Positions 1 through 7,760 of a stretch of DNA of 64,000 nt are shown one piece after another. The DNA is taken from NCBI RefSeq assembly GCF_900129965.1, contig NZ_FQXM01000012.1, forward strand, positions 1 through 64,000. The letters run 5' to 3'. A program made the position numbers and the translations under genes. The first letter of the stretch is position 1. Every line of letters begins with the position of its first letter. The DNA comes from Clostridium grantii DSM 8605 (GTDB lineage: Bacteria > Bacillota > Clostridia > Clostridiales > Clostridiaceae). The notes beneath the pieces were generated by a model, which did no database searches, was not told where the DNA came from, and worked only from the letters and a program-made list of their open reading frames with translations.

Positions 1-384
1 TGTCATTAAGATGCATTTGTCTCTTAAATTGTCGCAAGCATCAAAAATAGCTTGAATTTCTTCTTTGGTAAGAATTTCAGGAAATTTGCGATGATGACGA
101 TGGCGAGGTATTTGTTTGTAATTTAGAGTGATGTTTAAAGTTACACCGTACAAGAAACGTAGAGCGCTATTATAGGTATTTACGCTTTCAGAAGTAAGTT
201 TTTTTTCTGTAATTAGATAATGAAGAAATTCTCTTATGTGTCTTACGTTTAGTTCAGTTGCTGGTTTATTAAAGTGATTTTGAAATAGCTTAACTTTGGT
301 ATAGTATTCATCTTGAGTATTTTTGCTTAAACCTCGAAGTTCTATATCAAAATTAAGTTGTTGTAGAATTTGTTCTTTGGTCAT
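1..384 (-). CDS. Tyrosine recombinase/integrase, N-terminal part (runs off window)
   Basis: The reverse strand reads open for 128 codons from ATG 384-382 to the window edge, behind a good ribosome site (AAAGGAG). The protein begins MTKEQILQQLNFDIELRG and contains the SAM-like core-binding region (RHIREFLHYLI, NTYNSALRFLYG) of phage-type integrases. It is cut by the window edge just where the catalytic domain would begin, so the R-H-R-Y residues are not visible. A second, 5'-truncated integrase of matching type sits beside an IS91-like transposase at 15.9-16.4 kb, so this copy probably heads a similar integrase-transposase unit lying to the left. The integrase identity is clear; activity cannot be judged. 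Confidence 0.85.
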   Translation of the reverse strand, partial: MTKEQILQQLNFDIELRGLSKNTQDEYYTKVKLFQNHFNKPATELNVRHIREFLHYLITEKKLTSESVNTYNSALRFLYGVTLNITLNYKQIPRHRHHRKFPEILTKEEIQAIFDACDNLRDKCILMT

Positions 385-560
385 ATTTAACATCTCCTTT
401 ATTAAAAATTATTTCCTTGATAAAGGGGTTGTATACAAAAGAGATAATATTTATGTTTATAGGATGATATTATGTGATGGAGTGGTTTAGACCACCGCGG
501 CAGCGGTTTAGTGCTGTGTTTATAATGGGAAGTTACAAAATATAAAGGAGCGTTGATTTT
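385..560. other. Upstream end of the integrase element, abutting qatA
   Basis: This gene-free stretch contains a GC-rich block (ACCACCGCGGCAGCGG near 492) that stands out from the AT-rich surroundings. It then carries TATAATGGGAAGTT at 521-534, the exact reverse complement of AACTTCCCATTATA at 14437-14450, which lies at the outer end of the IS91-like unit. I read 534 as the outer boundary of the mobile element. The ribosome site of qatA (AAAGGAG, about 543-549) begins only about 10 bases later, so any promoter for the defence operon lies inside the element. A TATAAT at 521-526 could serve as a -10 box, but no convincing -35 is visible. Confidence 0.5.
521..534 (+). repeat. Terminal inverted repeat of integrase/IS91-like unit (copy 1)
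   Basis: TATAATGGGAAGTT is a perfect 14-bp inverted match to 14437-14450. In both places it is the outer limit of an integrase or integrase-transposase unit lying on the reverse strand, once on the integrase side and once on the transposase side. Terminal inverted repeats are not usual for IS91-family elements, so the mechanism remains open. Confidence 0.5.
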
Positions 561-2435
561 ATGTGGATTGATAGAGAATCTGAAATAGATTTATTAGCAT
601 ATGAACCATTTGCAGAACTTGTAAATGATATATTGTTAGATGAAAAAATGAATCCTCTTACAATAGGTTTATTCGGTAGTTGGGGTGTTGGTAAATCAAC
701 ATTATTGAAACTAATACAAGATAAAATTCAAAAAAATGATTGCAAGAAAGATAAGATTATTTGTGTGCCATTGAATGCATGGATTTTTGAAGGGTATGAT
801 GATGCCAAGAGTGCTTTGATGGAGAGTTTATTATGTACCTTAAAAGAAGACAAAACTGTATTTTTCAAATTTAAAGATAGTATTGAAAAATTAGTTAAAA
901 AAGTAGATTTTTTTAGAATAGGGTCTATGGCAGTTAAACATGGAATACCACTAGTTACAGGTATGTCAAATCCTTTAGGGGCAATGGCATACCTAACAAG
1001 TAATAAAGATACTATTAAAGAAGATGCTAAAAAAATAATTAAAGAAGATAGTACTGAAGATGAAGGAAGCATGATTAATAATATAAGATCATTTAGACAA
1101 GAATTTAAGAAATTACTTGATGAAGCTAAGATTGAAAATTTGGTTGTAATGATAGATGATCTTGATAGATGTAATCCAGACAGAATTATTGAAACTTTAG
1201 AGGCTATAAAACTTTTTTTATCCGTACCTAAGACAACATTTATAATTGCTATTGATGATGCAGTAGTAAAATATTCTGTTAAAAGAAAATATCCCAAGGT
1301 AGATGAAGAAGATTTTGGAATATCAGAAAACTATATAGAAAAAATAATTCAATTACCTATATATATACCTGAACTTTCAGAATCAGATATTACAAATTAT
1401 TTATTATTACTAATTTTTGAATTATATTTTACAAAAGGTACAGTTCAAAAATTAATGAAAAAATTGATGGATAATAATTTATTCTTAGAAGGTGAAAAAA
1501 TAAGCATTAATGCTATTAATGAATATATAGGTGATTTGAAGAATGAAGAATATTTAATTCAAGACAGCTATGATGATTTTGAAAAAATATTCACAATTAT
1601 TTCAAAAACAAGCGATGTAGTTTCTTGTATGTTGAAGGGAAATCCACGTCAAGCTAAAAGATTTTTAAATACTTTTTTAATTAGAAAAAAATTAGGAGAT
1701 ATTTATTATAGATGTAAAGAAAATAATATTGATTATTCAATATTAGCTAAATTGGTTACCATGGAATATATAGATAAAGATTTATTCAGAGAGCTATATA
1801 GATGGAGTGTAAAAAATAAAGACACTGATGAGATTACAGAGCTAAGAACAATAACTAATATAGTAAATGAAAACAAAGAAATTCCTGATGAGTTTAAAAA
1901 ATGGAATGATATTAGGGTTTTAAAATGGTTGAAATCTGACCCAAAAGAATTATATAATAAGAATTTACTTAAATATTTTTATTTATCAAGAGAATCATTA
2001 AATATTAATTATAATATACTGGATAACTTAACTATTGAAGAAAGAAAAATATATAATGAAATAATGCGAACTACCCATAAAGCAGTGTATACACGACAAA
2101 TAAAGGAATTGAAAGAAAATAATAAAATAAAGAGTTCTAAAATTATACTTGCAATTATAGACAGTTTTAAAGAAAATATAAAGTTAATTGATAAATGTCA
2201 AGCTATTTATTTAGGATATGAAGAATATAGAAGAGACATAAAAGATGTGTTGAAAAAAATCACCAAGATAGAGGCAACTCCTTTAGTTTGTGGAGTTTTA
2301 AATAATATGTATAGAGTAGATAATGAAGCTTTTGCTGAAGTAATAAAACAATTAAAAGCAAATAATGTTTCAGATGAGCAATTATCAATTATTACAAAAG
2401 AAGATAAGGATGTAAATAGATCTACTAGAATATAG
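561..2435 (+). CDS. qatA: QatA, KAP-type P-loop ATPase of the Qat anti-phage system
   Basis: The 624-residue protein is a KAP-family NTPase. Walker A (GLFGSWGVGKSTLLK) lies at about residues 35-50, and the Walker B/DDLDR segment (VVMIDDLDRCNPDRI) at about 195-210. It is followed by a sensor-like stretch (FIIAIDDAVV) and an NPRQAKRFLN motif near residue 360, typical of KAP ATPases. In the Qat system, QatA is the ATPase component needed for phage defence together with QatB, QatC and QatD (established by heterologous expression of E. coli systems). Here qatB follows after 18 bases and the four genes form one tight operon. The start ATG has AAAGGAG upstream. Gene order and all four families match, so the call is firm, but the phage range and trigger are unknown. 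Confidence 0.93.
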   Translation: MWIDRESEIDLLAYEPFAELVNDILLDEKMNPLTIGLFGSWGVGKSTLLKLIQDKIQKNDCKKDKIICVPLNAWIFEGYDDAKSALMESLLCTLKEDKTVFFKFKDSIEKLVKKVDFFRIGSMAVKHGIPLVTGMSNPLGAMAYLTSNKDTIKEDAKKIIKEDSTEDEGSMINNIRSFRQEFKKLLDEAKIENLVVMIDDLDRCNPDRIIETLEAIKLFLSVPKTTFIIAIDDAVVKYSVKRKYPKVDEEDFGISENYIEKIIQLPIYIPELSESDITNYLLLLIFELYFTKGTVQKLMKKLMDNNLFLEGEKISINAINEYIGDLKNEEYLIQDSYDDFEKIFTIISKTSDVVSCMLKGNPRQAKRFLNTFLIRKKLGDIYYRCKENNIDYSILAKLVTMEYIDKDLFRELYRWSVKNKDTDEITELRTITNIVNENKEIPDEFKKWNDIRVLKWLKSDPKELYNKNLLKYFYLSRESLNINYNILDNLTIEERKIYNEIMRTTHKAVYTRQIKELKENNKIKSSKIILAIIDSFKENIKLIDKCQAIYLGYEEYRRDIKDVLKKITKIEATPLVCGVLNNMYRVDNEAFAEVIKQLKANNVSDEQLSIITKEDKDVNRSTRI

Positions 2436-2453
2436 TAAGGGAGAATCATAATT

Positions 2454-3158
2454 ATGGGAACATCAAAAGGATATATACCACCTAAAAACCCAGAATGGCG
2501 TCAAGCTAAAAGTGCAGTGACTAGAATGTCAGGCACAAATTATAGTAAAGATAATGTGAGAAAAGCCATTGGAAAATATGCGGAAGCATATTCAAAAACG
2601 CACTTAGGGCATAGTAGTTTTTCAAATGTAGCTGGGAATTTTATGAATTTTTTAAATGATATTAGTAATAATGGTTTTGATAGTACTATTGAGAAGTATG
2701 GACTTGATAGTATTAAGAATAAAAATGGTAGTGAATTATATAATGGAATTTTAGATTATTTTTCAAGGGCTATATCAACAATAGATGATCAAATAGTAAG
2801 AGATAGTCTGTATGATACTCTTGAAGATCTTGAAGTATATACTTTTGAAAGCCTAAATAATATTCAAAGTGAAGATTTTTTGATAACATTTATAATAAAT
2901 TTTGCAGTAAAAAACTTTGAGGAATGCTTTGCAGAAAAAATTCTTTCTAAGCAAGAAAACATAGATAGATACGATACGATTATAGAAGATGTAGAAAATT
3001 TAATAGGAGACAGGATTTTAGCTGATATGCAAATAAAAGACATTTTAAAAATAGATTTTTTAAGTGATGATGGACAAGCATATATAAATAATATATGTAA
3101 ATTGTGTTATGATTCTTTAAAAACAATCGGCGAGGTGTACTATGAAAATTTGGATTAA
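2454..3158 (+). CDS. qatB: QatB, Qat system component of unknown activity
   Basis: The 234-residue protein lies between the KAP ATPase and the QueC-like gene, the position of QatB. It begins MGTSKGYIPPKNPEWRQAK, a glycine/proline-rich amino end with a conserved-looking PPKNPEW segment. The rest is mainly helical and acidic. No catalytic motif is visible. It is preceded by AGGGAGAATC and its 3' end overlaps qatC by 17 bases, so the two are probably translationally coupled. The assignment rests on gene order and the family amino end. QatB is known to be required in characterised Qat systems, and what it does here is not visible from sequence. Confidence 0.88.
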   Translation: MGTSKGYIPPKNPEWRQAKSAVTRMSGTNYSKDNVRKAIGKYAEAYSKTHLGHSSFSNVAGNFMNFLNDISNNGFDSTIEKYGLDSIKNKNGSELYNGILDYFSRAISTIDDQIVRDSLYDTLEDLEVYTFESLNNIQSEDFLITFIINFAVKNFEECFAEKILSKQENIDRYDTIIEDVENLIGDRILADMQIKDILKIDFLSDDGQAYINNICKLCYDSLKTIGEVYYENLD

Positions 3159-4602
3159 TAAAACGAATATTGATGAATTGAATGAAAACTATCATGATGC
3201 AGTGATATTCAATATGTTGAAAGATAATCCAAAATCTAATCTTAAAACAAATTTTGAGGATATTTGGAGGAGATTTTCTTTAAAAAGTATTGATAATATA
3301 TATGAAGATTTTTTAATTATTGCATCAAGTATATTTGCTGTTGACCGAAGAATTCCACGATCTAATGTACATGGTATTGATGATGATAGAGAAATGAAAG
3401 ACAATTGGACAAGAACATTAGAAGTTAATATTCCTGTATTAGAAATTGATAAATGGGTAACTGTGCGTAGTAAATTAGAGAAAGTTTTAAATTTCTTAAG
3501 TGGGGATTTGTGGAAGTTAGATTTTAGAGAAACTGAAGATCGCTATAGAAATAATGAATACAGAAAAAATAAATATATGAAAAAAGGGATTATTGATAAT
3601 GATTTTGATTGTGTAAGTCTTTTTTCAGGTGGATTGGATTCATTCTGTGGAGCGTTACATTTATTAGAACAAGGGAAAAAAGTTTGTTTTGTCGGATGCA
3701 TGGAATATAATCAATTAAAAAATAGGATGAAAAAAATTTATAAAAAAATAGATAGCGATTATCCTAATATAAATAAAGATTTGATTGTGTTTTCTACTAA
3801 CCCAAGAGTACCCCAAAATATAAATGAAGATATTAGAAGTAAATATACAGAAGATACAAGTAGGAGTAGATCATTACTATTTATATCAGTAGCTATGGCA
3901 GTTGCATCAATAGTAAACCCAAATGAAGGTGTTTATATTCCGGAAAATGGTTTTATAGGGCTCAATGTACCATTAACTCCAAGTAGAATAGGTTCGTGTA
4001 GTACAAGAACAACACATGTTTATTTTTTGAAAAAACTAAATGAAATATTTAAGGAGATAGATATACCGTATGGAATATCTAATTTCTATGCTTATAAAAC
4101 TAAAGGTCAAATTGTCAGTGAATTTAAAGAAAATAGTACTTTTCTTGAATGTGTGGATGAAACTATTTCTTGTTCTCATCCAACACAAGGTAGAATGGCC
4201 GGAGTGACGCCAATAAATTGCGGATACTGTTTTCCATGTATGATACGAAGAGCTTCATTAAATGTAATTGGATATGAAGAACAAAATTATTTAGATAAGA
4301 TTGATGGAGAATATAAATTAGATATAAAATTAATTAAAAATTATGGAAATCCCTATACAGGAAGAGCTAAAGATTTAAATGCACTATTAGCCGCATTACA
4401 TAAATATATTAAAAATGATGATTCCAATTATTATAAAAAGCAGTTGGTTAAACTAGGGGGATTATCTTTTGATGAAGTTGAAATATTTAATGATATCTAT
4501 ATTAAATCTATGGAAGAATTAAAAAATATGATAGTAAAGCAAGCAGATAAAAATGATAAGTCTATACTAGAATATATCGGAATGAGTGAAGATAATGAAT
4601 AA
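3142..4602 (+). CDS. qatC: QatC, QueC-like PP-loop enzyme of the Qat system
   Basis: The 486-residue protein carries a PP-loop ATP pyrophosphatase motif (SLFSGGLDSFCGAL, about residues 158-171), as in the 7-cyano-7-deazaguanine synthase QueC. A QueC-type zinc site follows, with a first cysteine in CSHPTQ (about 343) and then NCGYCFPC (about 359-366). It is roughly twice the length of housekeeping QueC, with an amino-terminal extension of about 150 residues and a carboxy-terminal extension of about 110. That size fits a defence-associated QatC rather than a queuosine gene, and no other queuosine gene is nearby. By analogy with QueC it may modify or conjugate something with a deazapurine-like group, which is inference. 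Its last 8 bases overlap qatD. Confidence 0.92.
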   Translation: MKIWINKTNIDELNENYHDAVIFNMLKDNPKSNLKTNFEDIWRRFSLKSIDNIYEDFLIIASSIFAVDRRIPRSNVHGIDDDREMKDNWTRTLEVNIPVLEIDKWVTVRSKLEKVLNFLSGDLWKLDFRETEDRYRNNEYRKNKYMKKGIIDNDFDCVSLFSGGLDSFCGALHLLEQGKKVCFVGCMEYNQLKNRMKKIYKKIDSDYPNINKDLIVFSTNPRVPQNINEDIRSKYTEDTSRSRSLLFISVAMAVASIVNPNEGVYIPENGFIGLNVPLTPSRIGSCSTRTTHVYFLKKLNEIFKEIDIPYGISNFYAYKTKGQIVSEFKENSTFLECVDETISCSHPTQGRMAGVTPINCGYCFPCMIRRASLNVIGYEEQNYLDKIDGEYKLDIKLIKNYGNPYTGRAKDLNALLAALHKYIKNDDSNYYKKQLVKLGGLSFDEVEIFNDIYIKSMEELKNMIVKQADKNDKSILEYIGMSEDNE

Positions 4603-5320
4603 CTTAATAGATACTCATTTTCATTTAGATTATTATCGTAATCACAAAGAAATTTACGATGGAATCAATAAACTGAAGCAATATACATTGTGTGTAACAA
4701 ATCAACCTGAAATATTTGAATCATGCATGGATATTTACCAGACAACAAAATATGTAAAATTTGCATTAGGCTACAATCCAAGATTAATCTGTGAAACTGA
4801 GTTTAATAAAAAGTCATTTTTAAAAAACTTAAATAAAACTAACTATATTGGAGAGGTGGGTTTGGATTTTGCTGGTAAATATAAAGAAATGAAATTTGAT
4901 CAAATCAATATTTTTAATTTTATAGCTGAACAAGCTAGTAAATATAATAAACTAATGTCAGTACATTGTAGTAAAGCATATGAAGACTTATATAATATTA
5001 TTAAAGCAAATAATAATAAAAAAATTATACTTCATTGGTATAGTGGCAACCAACATTGGGGTGATAAATTTTTAGAACTAGGTTGTTATTTTTCAGTAAA
5101 TGGGAATATGTTAAGATCAAATAAGGGAATACAACTTCTTGAGATATTACCAGTAGACAAAATCTTGGTTGAAAGTGATGGTCCGTTTAGTACAATAAAT
5201 AGAACAAAGTACACATTTGATAAATTGAATCAAGTTTATGATAACTTAGGTAATTTATTAGAAGATTCAAATATTGAAAATACTATTTATAAAAATTTTA
5301 AAACATTATTATCTAAATAA
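4595..5320 (+). CDS. qatD: QatD, TatD-family metal-dependent nuclease of the Qat system
   Basis: The 241-residue TIM-barrel hydrolase has all TatD metal ligands: HFH near the amino end (IDTHFHLD), the glutamate of GEVGLDF, the histidine of SVHCSK, the histidine of ILHWYSG, and the aspartate of VESDGPF. TatD proteins are DNases, and QatD is the nuclease component of Qat. I chose ATG 4595 over the GTG nine bases upstream because the protein then starts MNNLIDTHFHL, directly before the metal motif, and because ATGAATAA overlaps the qatC stop in a coupling arrangement. The ligands are intact, so the nuclease should be active. Last gene of the four-gene Qat core. Confidence 0.92.
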   Translation: MNNLIDTHFHLDYYRNHKEIYDGINKLKQYTLCVTNQPEIFESCMDIYQTTKYVKFALGYNPRLICETEFNKKSFLKNLNKTNYIGEVGLDFAGKYKEMKFDQINIFNFIAEQASKYNKLMSVHCSKAYEDLYNIIKANNNKKIILHWYSGNQHWGDKFLELGCYFSVNGNMLRSNKGIQLLEILPVDKILVESDGPFSTINRTKYTFDKLNQVYDNLGNLLEDSNIENTIYKNFKTLLSK

Positions 5321-5336
5321 TTATAGGGGGTCAAAT

Positions 5337-5693
5337 ATGTTTTATCACGTATTAGTTGAAACGAGTGAAAAGATAGGAAAATCAAATCAGAATAAAAAAA
5401 TATATGAATTAGACATAAGAAACCGTGATGATATACTTAATCAAACAATTACTCCATATTTAAAGAAGGAAAAATTTCAGTTTGATGGTTATTTTTTGAA
5501 TTATGAAGATATAGTAAGAATTGTTATTAAAAGTTCTGAAAGATCAGTAAGAGAATTAGCTAAATATGAAAATGACAATATGGAACCAGGATTAATAATG
5601 TATATATCTCCTGAAGACATTGTAGATTACGAAAGCAAGTTCGTCAGTTACACTTCCTCACTAGGAGTACCGGTGCTTATTAACTACAATTAA
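5337..5693 (+). CDS. Small protein after qatD, carboxy end replaced by a mobile element
   Basis: A strong ribosome site (TAGGGGG) precedes ATG 5337, so this appears to be a fifth gene of the operon, 16 bases after qatD. The first 99 residues (from MFYHVLVETSEKIGK to EDIVDYE) look like a real folded domain with YELDIRNRDDIL and PYLKKEKFQFDGYFL segments. It reminds me of amino-terminal domains attached to TIR-like nucleotide-binding effectors, but that is memory-based and unproven. The last 19 residues (ending LGVPVLINYN) and the stop come from the 125-bp palindromic element that begins at 5634. Removing the element exactly would let the frame run into ENNDIELIKRDTVY and a stop at 5801, inside the terminator. 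The present product is therefore an altered or truncated version. Confidence 0.7.
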   Translation: MFYHVLVETSEKIGKSNQNKKIYELDIRNRDDILNQTITPYLKKEKFQFDGYFLNYEDIVRIVIKSSERSVRELAKYENDNMEPGLIMYISPEDIVDYESKFVSYTSSLGVPVLINYN

Positions 5694-5758
5694 CATTATT
5701 TACAATTTATTAATTAGCACCGGTGCACTAGTAAGGAGGCTTTGCCTACGAACTTGCT
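5634..5758 (-). mobile_element. 125-bp palindromic element, copy 1 (non-autonomous, MITE-like)
   Basis: A near-palindrome of exactly 125 bp. Outer arms AGCAAGTTCGT and ACGAACTTGCT are complementary, and inner arms pair around GTACCGGTGC/GCACCGGTGC, with a central AT-rich loop. It is present again at 7285-7409 and 14075-14199 in the opposite orientation with the same length. It carries no gene. Here it ends the reading frame of the gene after qatD. All three copies have AA just before the left arm; a target duplication is not certain. Confidence 0.85.
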
Positions 5759-5778
5759 AATAATGATATTGAACTTAT

Positions 5779-5828
5779 AAAAAGAGACACCGTATACTAG
5801 TTTATAAAAATACGGTGTCTCTTTTTAT
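5779..5828. terminator. Bidirectional rho-independent terminator
   Basis: AAAGAGACACCGTA pairs perfectly with TACGGTGTCTCTTT around a short AT-rich loop, with A and T tracts on either side. It can end both the qat operon (plus strand) and the converging minus-strand pair starting at 7128. Confidence 0.88.
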
Positions 5829-5837
5829 ATTACATTT

Positions 5838-6221
5838 TTATTTTTTTTCAAAACTGGAAAGAATACTATAGCCAATTAATGTAAATAAGAGATATGAAAT
5901 AGTTTTATTAAAAAATACCGAACCATTTACCAATAAAAATTCCAATACGATTAAACTTATACCTGGAATTATAAATATTAAGAAACGTTTAAAATTGAAG
6001 GATAAAACACCATTTTTTTTAGTTTCTATATAAAAATCCGGTAAACTTATAAATATACCAAATAATAATGAGTATACTAACTCTTGTTTATATCTATAAA
6101 ATATGATATTTTCAGCATTGGAATTTATACTCATGAAATTCAAAAGATATGAACCTCCAATCGAAATAATTATTGCCAAGAAAAAAAAGCTTATTGTAAT
6201 TTTTTTTTCATATTTAGTCAT
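5838..6221 (-). CDS. Small membrane protein of unknown function
   Basis: The 127-residue protein has four probable membrane helices (ISFFFLAIIISIGGSYLL, YSLLFGIFISLP, FLIFIIPGISLIVLEFLL and a carboxy-terminal one near SYLLFTLIGYSILS). It lies 19 bases downstream of the secreted protein at 6241-7128 on the same strand, so the two are likely co-transcribed and end at the shared terminator. No enzymatic motif is visible. A role as a membrane partner of the secreted protein is only suggested by position. Confidence 0.7.
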   Translation of the reverse strand: MTKYEKKITISFFFLAIIISIGGSYLLNFMSINSNAENIIFYRYKQELVYSLLFGIFISLPDFYIETKKNGVLSFNFKRFLIFIIPGISLIVLEFLLVNGSVFFNKTISYLLFTLIGYSILSSFEKK

Positions 6222-6240
6222 ATATGTTTTCTCCTAATAA

Positions 6241-7128
6241 TTAATTTATTTTTGTTATAGATATTTTAAATGTCCAAGATGATGCCCCTCTAGTCATATA
6301 TGATGTAGCACTAGCTTTATTGTATGAAATACCAGTTCCACCACAAGAAGTATTAATATAATAATTAATTGGAGTTATAGAATAATATGATCCACTAGCA
6401 GGAGATATACGTGTTCCTGTCTTAGAAAGAGAGGATCTACCCACCCAATTATAAGCATTGATATCTGAATAATAATCTCCATAGGAGGTATTTGATATTA
6501 CTAATTTAGTTACAGTAACTTGTGAATCCATAATTACAACTTTCCCCCATACACTAGTAAATTTATATAAGTCATATGAAACATTATTACGGCTAAAAGA
6601 ATTTCCTGAATATTCAATTCTAATATAAGTCTTAGTAGAAATAGAACTATCGTTGTCATATTCCTCTTGGGTTCCACTAAATGCAAGATATGACATAAAT
6701 GAACTAGGAGAAATAAATGCAACAGGTCCGTTAGTAATGTTAATATTAGACTCATTCTTAGATATAGGTATTTCTTTAATATCAGCTACTACATAAGCAA
6801 TATAATCAGTGATTATATCTCCATTTTTATTTACTTTCTCTTTAATTTTTTGGGAGGTTATTTTAACGGTATCAGAAACTAATTTTGATTTTTTACCATT
6901 ATTATCTATTATTATAGTATCTTCAAAATCTAAATTAGCTTCCATAGATGGATCATCTGTTATTCCTAACTGTAATCTATTATCTATTTCTTTCATGTCA
7001 GTAATTTCTTCTTTTAAAAAAACAACTTTTTCATTTTTCATACCTTCGGCAAATGCTGATGTTGTAATGACACAAAAAAACAAACTAGCTGTTAATAATA
7101 CTTTAAATTTTTTAGATAGATTTTCAAT
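6241..7128 (-). CDS. Secreted protein, possible non-ATG start
   Basis: The protein has a clear signal peptide (SKKFKVLLTASLFFCVIT, then TSAFA cleavage site) followed by a beta-rich, serine/asparagine-rich body of about 260 residues with no motif I recognise. No ATG, GTG or TTG stands in the right place to include the whole signal peptide. The best ribosome site (AGAGGTG) is 7 bases before an ATT codon at 7128-7126, which would start the protein as MENLSKKFKV. The first TTG in frame (7083) would cut off the positively charged start of the signal sequence. Either an ATT start is used or an original start codon was mutated and expression is weak. Co-transcribed with the membrane protein downstream. 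Confidence 0.65.
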   Translation of the reverse strand: MENLSKKFKVLLTASLFFCVITTSAFAEGMKNEKVVFLKEEITDMKEIDNRLQLGITDDPSMEANLDFEDTIIIDNNGKKSKLVSDTVKITSQKIKEKVNKNGDIITDYIAYVVADIKEIPISKNESNINITNGPVAFISPSSFMSYLAFSGTQEEYDNDSSISTKTYIRIEYSGNSFSRNNVSYDLYKFTSVWGKVVIMDSQVTVTKLVISNTSYGDYYSDINAYNWVGRSSLSKTGTRISPASGSYYSITPINYYINTSCGGTGISYNKASATSYMTRGASSWTFKISITKIN

Positions 7129-7284
7129 ATTTATACACCTCTTAATGTAAATTAAATTTATGTATTAAATTATAAATTTGTATATAATTATACCATTTTT
7201 TTAATCTATTGTATACACAATAATGGATTTTTGTCATTTTGTATTTCTTTGTCAATTTAATATATCAGCTTTTACATCTGTCAA

Positions 7285-7409
7285 AGCAAGTTCGTCGGCA
7301 AAGCCTCCTTACTAGTGCACCGGTGCTGATTAACAAATTGTAAATAATGTTAATTGTAGTTAATAAGCACCGGTGCTCCTAGTGAGGAAGTGCAACTGAC
7401 GAACTTGTT
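7285..7409 (+). mobile_element. 125-bp palindromic element, copy 2
   Basis: Same 125-bp palindrome as at 5634-5758, in the opposite orientation. It contains CCTTACTAGTGCACCGGTGC and the facing AAGCACCGGTGCTCCTAG arm. It lies between the divergent promoters of the secreted-protein pair and the XRE-led resistance module. Flanks are AA on the left and AA on the right. Confidence 0.85.
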
Positions 7410-7468
7410 AAAAAAAGAGTTGTGGGTTTTATTCTGGTTATGAAATTATAAGAATATTGGTAATTTTA

Positions 7469-7497
7469 TTGCATATATCAACCAAATGGTTTATAAT
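7469..7497 (+). promoter_or_regulatory. Promoter of the XRE-led operon with palindromic operator
   Basis: TTGCAT (7469-7474) and TATAAT (7492-7497) are separated by 17 bases. The spacer ends in AACCAAATGGTT (7480-7491), a palindrome with 5-base arms that touches the -10 box. This is the expected place for autorepression by the small XRE protein encoded next. Confidence 0.7.
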
Positions 7498-7525
7498 ATA
7501 ATTTAGTAGAATATGGAGGTGCTGT

Positions 7526-7756
7526 ATGACTACGGCAGATATGATCAAACAACTGTGTGAACAAATGAATATAAGCGTAGCGGAACTTGCCAGACGTATT
7601 GGTCAGACTCCACAGAACTTTAATAAAAAATTAAAACGCGAAACTGTAACATTGGATGAATTGAAAGCTATAGCTGATGCGTTGGATATTAAGTTTGAGC
7701 AGGTATTTATTTTGCCTGATGGAAATGAAATAAAGACAGGAAGTATGAGGTGTTAA
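7526..7756 (+). CDS. Small XRE-family HTH regulator
   Basis: The 76-residue protein is little more than a helix-turn-helix (NISVAELARRIGQTPQNF, recognition helix ending NKKL), then a second helical pair. It is preceded by ATGGAGG and followed after 4 bases by the response regulator, so it heads the sensor operon. It probably binds the palindrome overlapping its own promoter. Its cysteine-containing tail is unremarkable. Confidence 0.82.
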   Translation: MTTADMIKQLCEQMNISVAELARRIGQTPQNFNKKLKRETVTLDELKAIADALDIKFEQVFILPDGNEIKTGSMRC

Positions 7757-7760
7757 GGCG

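Noticed and set aside
728..1297. Long minus-strand open frame inside qatA
   Set aside because: It lies wholly within a strongly supported gene, and its protein has no domain; it is the complement of AT-rich coding sequence.
3142..4602. Housekeeping queuosine gene queC
   Set aside because: Twice the normal length, no queuosine neighbours, and embedded in a qat operon.
5634..5758. Self-splicing intron or retron msr-msd
   Set aside because: Too short, no reverse transcriptase, and no group I/II core; the simple palindrome fits a MITE-like element better.
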